A stretch of DNA of 64,000 bases from Massilia sp. Bi118. Its GTDB lineage: Bacteria; Pseudomonadota; Gammaproteobacteria; Burkholderiales; Burkholderiaceae_D. Below are positions 1 to 8,647 of the stretch, in pieces. The stretch covers positions 62,001 to 126,000 of the forward strand of contig NZ_CAKKMV010000013.1 in NCBI RefSeq assembly GCF_918697865.1. The letters run 5' to 3'. Made by a program: the position numbers and the translations under genes. Within the stretch, counting starts at the first letter, position 1. The number at the start of each line of letters is the position of its first letter. The notes below the pieces were generated by a model, which saw only the letters and a list, made by a program, of their open reading frames with translations, was not told where the DNA came from and searched no databases.

Positions 1-714
1 CGCGTCGATGTGATCGCGTTTTCGCCGGTGGTGGAAACCGGCTGGGAGACCGTGCTGCGCGAGGCGAAGAACGCCAAAATTCCGGTGATCCTGACCGACC
101 GCTCGGTCAAGGTCAGCGATCCCTCGCTGTACGTCAGCTTCATTGGCTCCGATTTCGTGGAAGAAGGCCGCCGCGCGGGGCGCTGGTTGATGGATTACGC
201 AAAGAAGAACGGCGACAGGCCGCTGAATATCGTCGAGCTGCAGGGCACGGTCGGTTCGGCGCCGGCTACCGACCGCAAGACCGGTTTTGCCGAAGCCATC
301 GCCGCCAATCCGAAGCTGAAGATCATCCGCTCGCAGACCGGCGACTTCACCCGGGCCAAGGGCAAGGAAGTCATGGAAGCCTTCCTCAAGTCCGAGGGCA
401 AGAAGATCAATGTACTGTTCGCGCACAACGACGACATGGCGATCGGCGCCATCCAGGCCATTGAAGAAGCGGGCCTGAAGCCGGGCAAGGATATCGTCAT
501 CGTGTCGATCGACGGTGTGCGCGGCGCCTTCGAGGCCATGAAGCAGGGCAAGCTCAACGTGACCGTCGAATGTAACCCGCTGCTGGGTCCGACCCTGATG
601 CAGACCGCGCAGAACGTGGTGGCCGGCAAGCCGGTCCCGAAACGCATCACCGTCGAGGAGGGCGTGTTCCCGGCCGAAGTCGCGGCCAAGGTATTCCCGA
701 CCCGGAAGTACTGA
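1..714 (+). CDS. ytfQ: Sugar ABC transporter periplasmic binding protein, YtfQ type (5' end missing)
   Basis: This is the C-terminal 237 residues of a periplasmic type-I binding protein. The reading frame is open from base 1, so the signal peptide and N-terminal lobe lie upstream of the window. It shows the family's typical stretches: VIAFSPVVETGWE, the FIGSDFVEEGRRAG turn and the NDDMAIGAIQAIEEAG hinge region. YtfQ of Escherichia coli binds galactofuranose, and relatives bind other furanose or pyranose sugars. It is followed after 7 bases by its ATPase and two permeases, so it is the first visible gene of a sugar-import operon. The exact sugar cannot be told from the sequence; the neighbouring GH43 gene favours arabinose or galactose in furanose form. 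Confidence 0.9.
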   Translation, partial: RVDVIAFSPVVETGWETVLREAKNAKIPVILTDRSVKVSDPSLYVSFIGSDFVEEGRRAGRWLMDYAKKNGDRPLNIVELQGTVGSAPATDRKTGFAEAIAANPKLKIIRSQTGDFTRAKGKEVMEAFLKSEGKKINVLFAHNDDMAIGAIQAIEEAGLKPGKDIVIVSIDGVRGAFEAMKQGKLNVTVECNPLLGPTLMQTAQNVVAGKPVPKRITVEEGVFPAEVAAKVFPTRKY

Positions 715-721
715 GCCGGCC

Positions 722-2236
722 ATGGTCGACGCTCAAAGGCCGGTGCTCGAAGTCACCGGCATCCACAAGCAGTTCCCCGGGGTGAAGGCGCTGCTTGACG
801 CCGGCCTGCGCCTGTATCCCGGCGAAGTCCACACGCTGATGGGTCAGAACGGCGCGGGCAAGTCCACCCTGATCAAGGTGCTTACCGGCGTCTACCAGCC
901 GGACGCCGGCAGCATCCTGCTGAACGGGCAGGCGATCCGTCCGCGCTCCACCCAGGAGGCGCAGGATCTGGGCATCAGCACGGTCTACCAGGAAGTGAAC
1001 CTGTGTCCCAACCTGTCGGTTGCGGAGAACATCTTCATCGGGCGCTATCCGCGCCGCTACGGCATGGTCGATTGGCGCGGCATGCGCCGCCAGGCCGCCG
1101 AGCTGCTGAAGCGCCTGCAAATCGATGTCGACGTGAGCAAGCCGCTGGCCGACTACCCGCTGGCGATCCAGCAGATGGTCGCGATCGCACGCGCCCTGCT
1201 CGGCAAGCCGCAGGTGCTGATCCTCGACGAGCCGACCTCCAGCCTTGACGAGGCCGAAGTGCAGACTCTGTTCGGTGTGCTGCGCCGCCTGCGCGAAGAG
1301 GGGATGGCGATCCTGTTCGTCACGCACTTCCTGGACCAGACTTACGCGATTTCGGATCGCATCACGGTGATGCGCAACGGCGAGCGCGAGGGTGAATACG
1401 CCTGCGCCGAACTGTCGCGGCTCGCGCTGGTGAACAAGATGATCGGTGCGCCGGCCGAAGCCAGGGAAGCAGTCGCGGAGGCGCAAGACGAAGAAGCGGT
1501 GCGTGGCGAGGTCTTCCTGCGCGCCCGCGCGATCGCGCGCAAGGGCGTGCTGGCGCCGGTTGACCTGGACCTGCACCGTGGCGAACTGCTGGGCCTTGCC
1601 GGTCTGCTGGGATCGGGCCGCACCGAAACCGCACGCCTGCTGTTCGGCGCCGACCGGCTCGACGCTGGCGGCATCGAAGTCGATGGCAAGCCGGCAGGCT
1701 TCTCCAACCCGCGCGACGCGATTGCGCAGGGCATCGGCTTCTGTTCGGAAGACCGCAAGCACGAGGGCGCGATCCTGCCGCTGTCGGTGCGCGAAAACCT
1801 GATTCTCGCGCTGCAGGCGCGCCAGGGGATCTGGCGCGCGATTCCGATGAAGCGCCAGCAGCAGCTGGCCACCGACTATGTCAAATGGCTGGGCATCAAG
1901 ACTGCCAGCATCGAGACCCCGATCGGATCGCTCTCCGGCGGCAACCAGCAGAAGGTGCTGCTGGCGCGCTGGCTGGCCACCGAGCCGGGACTCCTCATTC
2001 TCGACGAGCCGACACGCGGCATCGATGTGCGCGCCAAACAGGAAATCATGGATTACGTCAGCAAGTTGTGCCGCAAGGGCATGTCCATTCTCTTCATCTC
2101 GTCCGAACTGCCGGAAGTGCTGCGCGTGTCGGACCGCATGGTCGTCATGCGCGACCGCAAGGCCTGCGGCGAGTACCGGCGCGGAGAGCTCGACGAGCAA
2201 TCCGTACTGCGCGTGATCGCAGGGGAGGCCCAATGA
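722..2236 (+). CDS. ytfR: Sugar ABC transporter ATP-binding protein, YtfR type
   Basis: 504 residues, the usual size for the duplicated ATPases of the ribose/galactofuranose class. The first half has Walker A GQNGAGKST at residues 41-49 and Walker B LILDEPTSSLD. The second half has the degenerate P-loop (GLLGSGRTE) normal for this class, with an intact LSGGNQQK signature and LILDEPTRGID. It is cytoplasmic and powers import with the two permeases downstream. The ATG at 722 gives a start just before the conserved VLEVTGIHKQFPGVKAL. The 3' end overlaps the next start (ATGA), indicating translational coupling. Confidence 0.95.
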   Translation: MVDAQRPVLEVTGIHKQFPGVKALLDAGLRLYPGEVHTLMGQNGAGKSTLIKVLTGVYQPDAGSILLNGQAIRPRSTQEAQDLGISTVYQEVNLCPNLSVAENIFIGRYPRRYGMVDWRGMRRQAAELLKRLQIDVDVSKPLADYPLAIQQMVAIARALLGKPQVLILDEPTSSLDEAEVQTLFGVLRRLREEGMAILFVTHFLDQTYAISDRITVMRNGEREGEYACAELSRLALVNKMIGAPAEAREAVAEAQDEEAVRGEVFLRARAIARKGVLAPVDLDLHRGELLGLAGLLGSGRTETARLLFGADRLDAGGIEVDGKPAGFSNPRDAIAQGIGFCSEDRKHEGAILPLSVRENLILALQARQGIWRAIPMKRQQQLATDYVKWLGIKTASIETPIGSLSGGNQQKVLLARWLATEPGLLILDEPTRGIDVRAKQEIMDYVSKLCRKGMSILFISSELPEVLRVSDRMVVMRDRKACGEYRRGELDEQSVLRVIAGEAQ

Positions 2237-3285
2237 ACGCACGCGTGGATCCAGGCCTGACCAGGCCGGCGGCGCCTGCGGCATCGCTGAAGACCATGCT
2301 GCAGCATCCGCTGCTGCGCCCCATCGCCGCGCTGCTGGTGCTGCTGGTCCTCGACGCAGCTTTGGTGCCGGGCTTCTTCCGTCTCGAACTCAAGGACGGC
2401 CACCTGTACGGCGCCCTGGTCGATATCCTGAACCGTGCCGCGCCGCTGATGCTGGCGGCGCTCGGCATGACGCTGGTGATCGCCACCCGCGGCATCGACA
2501 TCTCGGTGGGCGCCGTGGTCGCGCTGTCCGGCACCGTCACGGCGATGCTGATCGGCGGCGCCACCCATGAGGTGCCGATGGGCATGGCGCTGGCGGCGGG
2601 CCTGGGCGTGGCCCTGCTGTGCGGTCTGTGGAATGGCATGCTGGTGGCCGGCATCAAGCTGCAGCCGATCGTCGCGACGCTGATCCTGATGGTGGCGGGC
2701 CGCGGCCTGGCCCAGCTGCTGACCGACGGCCAGATCGTCACGGTTTACTACAAACCCTTTTTCTTCCTGGGCAGCGGTTACCTGGCAGGCCTGCCGTTCT
2801 CGCTGTTCGTGGTGGCCGCCGTGTTCGCGGTGACGATGCTGCTGATGAAGAAGACCGCGCTCGGCCTGTTCATCCAGGCGGTCGGCATCAATCCGGTAGC
2901 GGCGCGCCTGGCCGGCCTGCGCACGACCAGCCTGACCATCTTCGTGTACGTGTTCTGCAGCGCCTGCGCGGGGCTGGCGGGCTTGCTGATCACGTCGAAC
3001 ATCAAGAGCGCGGACGCCAACAATGCCGGCCTGCTGCTGGAACTGGACGCGATCCTGGCCGTCACCCTGGGCGGCACCTCGCTGCTGGGGGGCAGGTTCA
3101 GCCTGGTGGGCAGCCTGATCGGCGCGCTGATCATCCAGACGCTCACCTACACGATCTATTCGCTGGGCGTGCCGCCCGAGATAAACATGGTCGTCAAAGC
3201 GATCGTCGTGTTTGTGGTGTGCATCTCGCAGTCGGGCGAGTTCAAGCAGCTCACCGGTAAACTATCCAAGCGGAGGGGCGCATGA
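2233..3285 (+). CDS. ytfT: Sugar ABC transporter permease, YtfT type
   Basis: 350 residues with about eight to ten hydrophobic helices and the BPD_transp_2 family pattern, including GMTLVIATRGIDISVGAVVALSG near the first third and AVTLGGTSLLGGRF near the end. The start is the ATG overlapping the ytfR stop; the reading frame runs open much further upstream, but only this start begins at the family's N-terminus and it is preceded by AGGGGAGG. It forms a heterodimeric membrane channel with the next gene product. Assignment to the Ytf system rests on gene order Q-R-T-F. Confidence 0.92.
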   Translation: MNARVDPGLTRPAAPAASLKTMLQHPLLRPIAALLVLLVLDAALVPGFFRLELKDGHLYGALVDILNRAAPLMLAALGMTLVIATRGIDISVGAVVALSGTVTAMLIGGATHEVPMGMALAAGLGVALLCGLWNGMLVAGIKLQPIVATLILMVAGRGLAQLLTDGQIVTVYYKPFFFLGSGYLAGLPFSLFVVAAVFAVTMLLMKKTALGLFIQAVGINPVAARLAGLRTTSLTIFVYVFCSACAGLAGLLITSNIKSADANNAGLLLELDAILAVTLGGTSLLGGRFSLVGSLIGALIIQTLTYTIYSLGVPPEINMVVKAIVVFVVCISQSGEFKQLTGKLSKRRGA

Positions 3286-4262
3286 GTACATTGGTAACTG
3301 GTGCCCGCGGCATCTCGAACGCACCCTGGTTCACGTCGATGGTGACGGTGGTCCTGCTGGCAGCGATGCTGGGCGCCGGCGGTGCGGCCTATCCGGGTTT
3401 CCTGTCGCTGCAGGTGATCTTCAACCTGCTGATCGATAATGCCTTCCTGCTGGTGCTGGCGATCGGCATGGGCTTCGTGATCCTGTCCGGCGGGATCGAC
3501 CTGTCGGTGGGCTCGGTGCTGGCCCTGTCGACCATGGTGGCGGCCTGGCTGCTGCAGACCGCGCACTGGCACCCGGCCCTGGCGATTGCCGCCGTGCTGC
3601 TGATGGGGGCCTGTTTCGGCGCGGCGCAGGGCCTGGTGATCCACCTGTTCAAGCTGCAGCCTTTCATCGTGACCCTGGCCGGCATGTTCCTGGCGCGCGG
3701 GCTGTGCTACCTGATCAGCATCGAGTCGATCACCATCGACCAACCATTCTTCGTGGCGCTGTCGCAAACCCAGATTCCGATCCTGGGAGGCTTCCTGTCG
3801 CCGGGCGCCATCATCGCGCTGGTGGTGCTGCTGGCGGCCAGCTGGCTGGCCCATTTCACCGCCTTCGGCAGGAGCGTGTATGCGGTCGGCGGCAACGAGC
3901 AATCGGCGGCCATGATGGGGCTGAACGTGGGCGCTACCCGCGTGGCGGTGTATGCGCTGAGCGGTTTGTGCGCGGCTTTGGGCGGCCTGCTGTTCTCCTT
4001 CTACATGCTGTCCGGTTATGGCCTGCACGGGCAGGGCATCGAACTGGATGCGATTGCGGCGGTGGTCATCGGCGGCACGCTGCTGACCGGCGGCTACGGC
4101 TATATCGCCGGGGCGCTGTCGGGCGTGCTGGTACTTGGAGCGATCCAGACCTTGATTGCTTTCGACGGTACGCTCAGCTCGTGGTGGACCAGAATCGTCA
4201 TCGGAACGCTGCTGTTCGTCTTCTGCGTGGTGCAGAGGCTGGTGGGCGGACGCGTCAAATAA
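3282..4262 (+). CDS. yjfF: Sugar ABC transporter permease, YjfF type
   Basis: 326 residues, the second permease of the operon, overlapping the previous stop by four bases (ATGA). It carries the same family signature (GMGFVILSGGIDLSVGSVLALS) and the conserved ELDAIAAVVIGGTLLTGGYG near the C-terminus. Two different permeases plus one fused ATPase is the arrangement of E. coli YtfQRT-YjfF, which differs from ribose systems with a single permease. It ends 19 bases before the GH43 gene, so the enzyme is probably cotranscribed. Confidence 0.92.
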   Translation: MSTLVTGARGISNAPWFTSMVTVVLLAAMLGAGGAAYPGFLSLQVIFNLLIDNAFLLVLAIGMGFVILSGGIDLSVGSVLALSTMVAAWLLQTAHWHPALAIAAVLLMGACFGAAQGLVIHLFKLQPFIVTLAGMFLARGLCYLISIESITIDQPFFVALSQTQIPILGGFLSPGAIIALVVLLAASWLAHFTAFGRSVYAVGGNEQSAAMMGLNVGATRVAVYALSGLCAALGGLLFSFYMLSGYGLHGQGIELDAIAAVVIGGTLLTGGYGYIAGALSGVLVLGAIQTLIAFDGTLSSWWTRIVIGTLLFVFCVVQRLVGGRVK

Positions 4263-4281
4263 TCACTCAATCGGAGACCCC

Positions 4282-5232
4282 ATGCTGAAACATGCCCTGC
4301 CGGCCATCCTGATGGCTGCGTCCGCGCTCGCCCAGGCCGCGAATCCCATCACCAGCAAGATCTACACCGCCGACCCGGCGGCCCTGGTCGACAAGGGCCG
4401 CGTCTACCTGTACGTCGGCCACGACGAAGCGGCGGCCGGCGGCAAGGACTACCTGATGAACGAGTGGCGCGTTTACTCGAGCTGCGACATGCAGCACTGG
4501 ACGGCGCATCCGGACCCGGTCTCGTACACGATCTTCAAATGGGCAGGCCGCGACGCCTGGGCCAGCGATATCGCCACGCGCAACGGCAAGTACTACCTCT
4601 ACACCACGGTCGACCACAAGACCATCCCCGGCAAGGCAATCGGCGTGGCGGTCTCGAACAGCCCGACCGGCCCCTTCGCCGATGCGCGCGGCTCGGCCCT
4701 GGTCACCAACGACATGACCCACGAGACGCCGATCGCCTGGGACGATATCGACCCCGCCGTCTTCATCGACGATGACGGCCAGGCTTACCTGTACTGGGGG
4801 AATACGGTGATGAAGTACGCGAAGCTGAAACCGAACATGATCGAGCTGGATGGCCCTGTCCACACGGTGGGCCTGGAAGCCTTTACCGAGGCGTCCTACC
4901 TGCACAAGCATGCGGGCAAGTACTACCTTTCGTATTCGCGCAAATTCCCGGAAGAGACGGTGTACATGACCGGCCCGAGCGCCACCGGTCCCTGGTCCTT
5001 CGGCGGCGTGATCATGGAGCAGAATTCGAACGTCAAGACGATCCACCAGGCCATCGTCGACTTCAACGGCAAATCCTACATTTTCTACCATAACGGCAAG
5101 CTGCCGGGCGGGGGCGAGTTCCGCCGTTCGGTCGCCGTCGAGGAGCTGCACTATGGCCCGGATGGGAAAATCCTGCCGGTCGCGCAGACGGCGCAGGGAC
5201 CTTCGGCGAACCCTTCGCCGTCGTGCAAGTGA
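4282..5232 (+). CDS. Secreted glycoside hydrolase family 43 protein
   Basis: 316 residues with an N-terminal signal peptide (positively charged start, hydrophobic run, ALAQAA cleavage region near residue 20). The GH43 five-bladed fold is recognisable, and the three catalytic acids can be placed: the base Asp31 in TADP, the pKa-modulating Asp157 in DIDPAVF, and the acid Glu203 in FTEASYLH. GH43 enzymes act on arabinofuranosides, xylosides or galactans with inversion. The ATG at 4282 follows TCGGAGACCC. Its position behind the Ytf-type importer suggests that it releases the sugar the transporter takes up, most simply L-arabinose or galactose from plant polymers; the substrate is an inference. 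Confidence 0.88.
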   Translation: MLKHALPAILMAASALAQAANPITSKIYTADPAALVDKGRVYLYVGHDEAAAGGKDYLMNEWRVYSSCDMQHWTAHPDPVSYTIFKWAGRDAWASDIATRNGKYYLYTTVDHKTIPGKAIGVAVSNSPTGPFADARGSALVTNDMTHETPIAWDDIDPAVFIDDDGQAYLYWGNTVMKYAKLKPNMIELDGPVHTVGLEAFTEASYLHKHAGKYYLSYSRKFPEETVYMTGPSATGPWSFGGVIMEQNSNVKTIHQAIVDFNGKSYIFYHNGKLPGGGEFRRSVAVEELHYGPDGKILPVAQTAQGPSANPSPSCK

Positions 5233-5259
5233 TGCTATCCAGAATGTTATGATGTCTTG

Positions 5260-6204
5260 ATGGATACGCCCAACCCCAACTGGTTCCTCAAGGCGCGCTT
5301 GAAGACGCGCCAGCTCCTGCTGCTGATCGCCCTCGACGATTATCGCAACATCCACCGTGCAGCGGACGAGCTGCACATGACCCAGCCTGCCGCGTCCAAG
5401 CAGATCAAGGACCTGGAAGAGATGCTGGACGTGAAGCTGTTCGAGCGCCTGCCGCGCGGCATGGAGCCGACCATCTACGGCGAGACCATGATCCGCCACG
5501 CGCGCATGGCCCTCACCAGCCTGGCGCTGGCGCACGACGACATCGTCACCCTGAAAGCCGGCCTCACGGGCCAGGTCGAGGTCGGCGTGATCATGACGCC
5601 GGCCATGGCCCTGCTGCCGCGCGCCATCGCCAGGGTGAAGGAAGAAGCGCCCTTGCTGCGTATCGGCGTGCAGGTCGAGGCGAGCAACGTCCTGCTCGAC
5701 AAACTCCAGCGCGGCACACTGGACTTCATGATCGGCCGCATCTTCGACACCATCGACACCAGCGGCCTGATCTACGAAGAGCTGACCGAGGAGCCCGCCT
5801 GTGCGGTCGTGCGCCCCGGCCATCCGCTGCTGCAGGAAAACCGCGCGCTGGCGTTGAAGGACATCGCGCCGCTGCCCTGGATCCTGCCGCCGCACGGCAG
5901 CATCCTGCGCTACCGCTTCGACATGATGTTCCGCCGCGCGGGGCTGGAGCCGCCGGCGAATGTGGTCGACACCACCGCCATGCTGATGATCACGGCGCTG
6001 CTGCAGCAGACCGATTCGCTGCACGTGATGCCGCTCGAGGTGGCGCAGTATTACGCTTCGCTGAACGTGATGCGCGTCCTGCCGATCGAGCTGCCCTGCA
6101 AGATGGACGCCTTCGGCATCATCCGCCAGCGCGATCACTTGCTGTCGCCGGGCGCCGACATGCTGCTGCGCGCGGTGCGGGCGGCAGCCGCCGAAATCTA
6201 TTGA
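5260..6204 (+). CDS. LysR-type transcriptional regulator of the sugar locus (GbpR-like)
   Basis: 314 residues. The N-terminal winged HTH (residues about 18-77) contains RAADELHMTQPAASKQIKDLEEMLDVKLFER, followed by a type-II periplasmic-binding-like effector domain. The N-terminal extension before the HTH, and lines such as LPRGMEPTIYGE, are like the GbpR group that controls sugar uptake. The ATG at 5260 is preferred; an in-frame TTG sits directly before it. It follows the GH43 gene by 27 bases on the same strand and most likely regulates the transport operon in response to the imported sugar. It could also respond to another metabolite. Confidence 0.88.
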   Translation: MDTPNPNWFLKARLKTRQLLLLIALDDYRNIHRAADELHMTQPAASKQIKDLEEMLDVKLFERLPRGMEPTIYGETMIRHARMALTSLALAHDDIVTLKAGLTGQVEVGVIMTPAMALLPRAIARVKEEAPLLRIGVQVEASNVLLDKLQRGTLDFMIGRIFDTIDTSGLIYEELTEEPACAVVRPGHPLLQENRALALKDIAPLPWILPPHGSILRYRFDMMFRRAGLEPPANVVDTTAMLMITALLQQTDSLHVMPLEVAQYYASLNVMRVLPIELPCKMDAFGIIRQRDHLLSPGADMLLRAVRAAAAEIY

Positions 6205-6297
6205 AGGCGCATTCGTAGGCCTGAAAAGCCACGAACGAATCTGGCAGGCAGCGCCCGAGCCAAAACCGCCGGGCGCATGCCAGCCGCTCCTGGCTTG

Positions 6298-7017
6298 TCA
6301 AGACACTCGATAGCGCAGCAGTTGCTGTACCAGCGCACGGCTGGCGCGGTCAAGGTCGGCTGGCCTTGCAAGCGGTCCATCAATGCGCTGGCGCACGGTC
6401 GCGGTCAGCTCGCCGTTGACCACGTCTTTGAGTTCGCCGACCAGTTCCCACTCCCCGTTCATCGCGACCAGCGCCACCTCGAACACGAAGCGTGCCGAAC
6501 CACGCAAGGCCGCGTATTCGATGTCGGCCGGCCCGTTGGCGCGGGCCGATTCGCGGCGCTGCAGCACACTGGCGTCCAGCAGGGTCAGCTTTTGACGCTT
6601 CATTTCCTGGCGGATAGATTGTTCGAACAGGGTCGCGAACTGGCTCTTGGGCCCGGGACCGGCATCGGCATGCTGAACGCCGACAGTAATGCGGCGGTTT
6701 TCCTCCTTTCCGCCTGCCACCTTGTTGTCGTCGATGACGAGACGCGAGCTGCCGTGCCAGCCAGCGGGCAGCTCTTCCAGCCTGCGGTCGAAATAGACCA
6801 CCAGCGCCGGACGACGGTTGGTGGCATACCAGGCCTGGAAGCTGCCTTCGCTGGAAGGCATGGCGAGCATTGGCGCTTCACGCGCGTCCAGTGCGCCGGC
6901 CGGCGCGGCGGCGGCGTTGCCGAGCGCTTTCGGCGCGCTCAGCTGCTGGGCCTGCGACGAAGCGGCGAGCACCAGCAGCAGGGCAAGTGACGTGCTTAGG
7001 ATCCTGGCGCGGGCCAT
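6298..7017 (-). CDS. Exported protein of unknown function in the LpoB-type operon
   Basis: 239 residues with a clear signal peptide (hydrophobic STSLALLLVLAASSQAQ, cleavage near residue 23). I do not recognise the mature domain from a named family. It contains a mixed alpha/beta stretch ending in the conserved-looking RASRALVQQLLRYRVS, which resembles the organisation of CsgG/LpoB-like lipoprotein folds but without a lipobox. It is the last gene of a five-gene minus-strand operon; its ATG shares a base with the TGA of the YcfL-like gene (TGATG), so the two are translationally coupled. A periplasmic partner of the lipoproteins is the simplest inference. Confidence 0.75.
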   Translation of the reverse strand: MARARILSTSLALLLVLAASSQAQQLSAPKALGNAAAAPAGALDAREAPMLAMPSSEGSFQAWYATNRRPALVVYFDRRLEELPAGWHGSSRLVIDDNKVAGGKEENRRITVGVQHADAGPGPKSQFATLFEQSIRQEMKRQKLTLLDASVLQRRESARANGPADIEYAALRGSARFVFEVALVAMNGEWELVGELKDVVNGELTATVRQRIDGPLARPADLDRASRALVQQLLRYRVS

Positions 7018-7457
7018 CAGCGTGCCTCCCGGATCTCGACGTAGTAATGGGCCACGTTGGCGGCGCCCATCGAGCTTTCCTGGTAGGTGGCGACGGCGTT
7101 CGGAGGGAGGTACAGGCGGTTCCAGGCCGATGGTTTCTCGGTCGGTGCGAAGCCAGCGTCGAAGTAGCTGGCCCGCGCCTCGATCGTCTGTGGAAAATCG
7201 GTGCGATTGCGAACCTGGACGATCACGTTCAGGGTGCCGGTCGCGGTGCGGCGCGTACCCTGGTTCTCGATGGCGATCTTGCCGGCCGTGGCCGATTGCA
7301 GCGATTTGTCGAGGATGACCACCTGGTCGTACATCACGCGCGCGGTTGGCGCACGGGCGTCGTCGACACGGACGCCAAGCTGGGCGCCCTCTTGCGACGG
7401 CGGCGCCTGGCAGGCGGCCAGCGGCAGCGCCAGTGCGGCGAGGATGAGTTTTTTCAT
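7017..7457 (-). CDS. YcfL-like lipoprotein (DUF1425)
   Basis: 146 residues. The N-terminus is a lipoprotein signal: MKKLILAALALPLAAC places the lipid-bearing Cys at residue 16. The mature part has the DUF1425 features (VMYDQVVILD, IQVRNRT, YFDAGF, LPPNAVATY). In E. coli ycfL lies beside lpoB, and the same pairing is seen here. It is probably outer-membrane anchored. The gene lies 20 bases after the COG3014-like gene. Confidence 0.85.
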   Translation of the reverse strand: MKKLILAALALPLAACQAPPSQEGAQLGVRVDDARAPTARVMYDQVVILDKSLQSATAGKIAIENQGTRRTATGTLNVIVQVRNRTDFPQTIEARASYFDAGFAPTEKPSAWNRLYLPPNAVATYQESSMGAANVAHYYVEIREAR

Positions 7458-7477
7458 TGTTCTTGTCCTTTCAGGAA

Positions 7478-8647
7478 TTAATTGCGGCTCTTGATCCAGA
7501 TGAGCCCATTGCCGCGCGCATCGCGGAAGGTCTGGATGCGCAGACTGTCCGAGGCAACCGGCTGGCCCTGGTCATCGGTCAGGTTGATCTGGACGGCGTT
7601 CAGGTTGCCGTCGTAGCGCAGCGTGGACACATGGAGGGTTTCGGGCAGGTTGGCCCAGTAGCGCACATCGGCGCGCGGCTTGACGTTGGCGGAGAAGATC
7701 GAGAGAACCGCGCCGGCCGCGGCCACCGCGCCCAATGCGCGCCCGCCGCCGCCGCCATTGGCGGCCGCCAACAGGCTGCCTTCCGAAGCGACGTTGGCCA
7801 GCACCGCACCGATGTCGCCGGTGTTCGCCGCGAAACGGGCCTTGCCGCGGATGACCGCATCGATCGGCCGGCCCCCGCGGGTGGCGGCCTGATAGTACAC
7901 GTCCTCCACCAGGTCCAGCGCCAGCGGCTTGCCGGCGATGTTCAGGCTGGCATGGCGTTCGGGCGTGCGTTTTGGACGACGGTAGACGATCTCGCTGTTA
8001 TCGATGCCGTCGGCGACCTTGCGCGGGCTGCCGGCCAGCTCGGCCACGACCAGCACGTTGGCGCCCGCGCCCGGGGCCTGCAGCTTCGGCCTGAAGACGG
8101 CGAGCTCGGCGTAGGCATCGCGCGCCATGCCGGTGTCGCCATTCAGCTGGCTGGCCCAGCCTTCGAGCAGCATCAGTACCGCGAAGTCGGAGCGGTTCTG
8201 GTCTTCTTCGGCGAAAGCGTCCTGCAGCTGACCGCTGCGGAAGGAAGCGCGCGCATTCTCGTAGTCGCCCGCGCCCAGGTACAGCAGGCCGCGGTAGTAA
8301 TACGCCATGGCGCGCTCGTAGGGTTCGCCCTTGAATTCCTTGGCGCCCTCCTCATACCAGAGCGAACGCGCGCGCGCGGCGCTCTCGGTGTTCGCATACA
8401 TGGACTCGATGCCGGTCAGCGCACGGTCGAACAGCTCGACCGCATGGTCGGTGCGGCCTTCCGCGAGCGCCGCCAGGCCGGCCTGCAGGGTGTACCGGGG
8501 CACATCCTGGGCCGGCGCCGAGCGCGCCTTGGTTAGCTCGGCCGCCAGATCGGCGTGCGCCGCCGGCGCCAGCAGCGCCAGCGCAAGCGCGCACGCAGGC
8601 ATCGCCAGCGCGCGGTGACGGCGCCGGTCAACGGTACAGGATGTCAT
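7478..8647 (-). CDS. Exported tetratricopeptide-like protein (COG3014-type) of the LpoB cluster
   Basis: 389 residues. The N-terminus is an export signal (ALAMPACALALALLAPAAHA, cleavage near residue 32). Residues about 35-160 form helical repeats like TPR (YTLQAGLAALAEGRTDHAVELFDRAL; AMAYYYRGLLYLGAGDYENARASFRSG). The C-terminal half is Gly/Ala rich and then beta-rich (YDGNLNAVQINLTDDQG). This matches the uncharacterised COG3014 family that sits beside LpoB-like genes. The start at 8647 overlaps the lpoB-like stop by 20 bases; the open frame continues upstream but only antisense-like sequence is encoded there. Role: probably periplasmic scaffold for the lipoproteins. Confidence 0.82.
   Translation of the reverse strand: MTSCTVDRRRHRALAMPACALALALLAPAAHADLAAELTKARSAPAQDVPRYTLQAGLAALAEGRTDHAVELFDRALTGIESMYANTESAARARSLWYEEGAKEFKGEPYERAMAYYYRGLLYLGAGDYENARASFRSGQLQDAFAEEDQNRSDFAVLMLLEGWASQLNGDTGMARDAYAELAVFRPKLQAPGAGANVLVVAELAGSPRKVADGIDNSEIVYRRPKRTPERHASLNIAGKPLALDLVEDVYYQAATRGGRPIDAVIRGKARFAANTGDIGAVLANVASEGSLLAAANGGGGGRALGAVAAAGAVLSIFSANVKPRADVRYWANLPETLHVSTLRYDGNLNAVQINLTDDQGQPVASDSLRIQTFRDARGNGLIWIKSRN

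Noticed and set aside
647-2284. Open frame of 545 codons antisense to ytfR
   Set aside because: It is a by-product of third-position GC bias: low-complexity, His/Gln/Arg/Ala-rich sequence with no family features, while ytfR on the other strand is fully conserved.
4267-6138. Open frame of 623 codons antisense to GH43 and LysR genes
   Set aside because: It spans two convincing genes and has no domain of its own.
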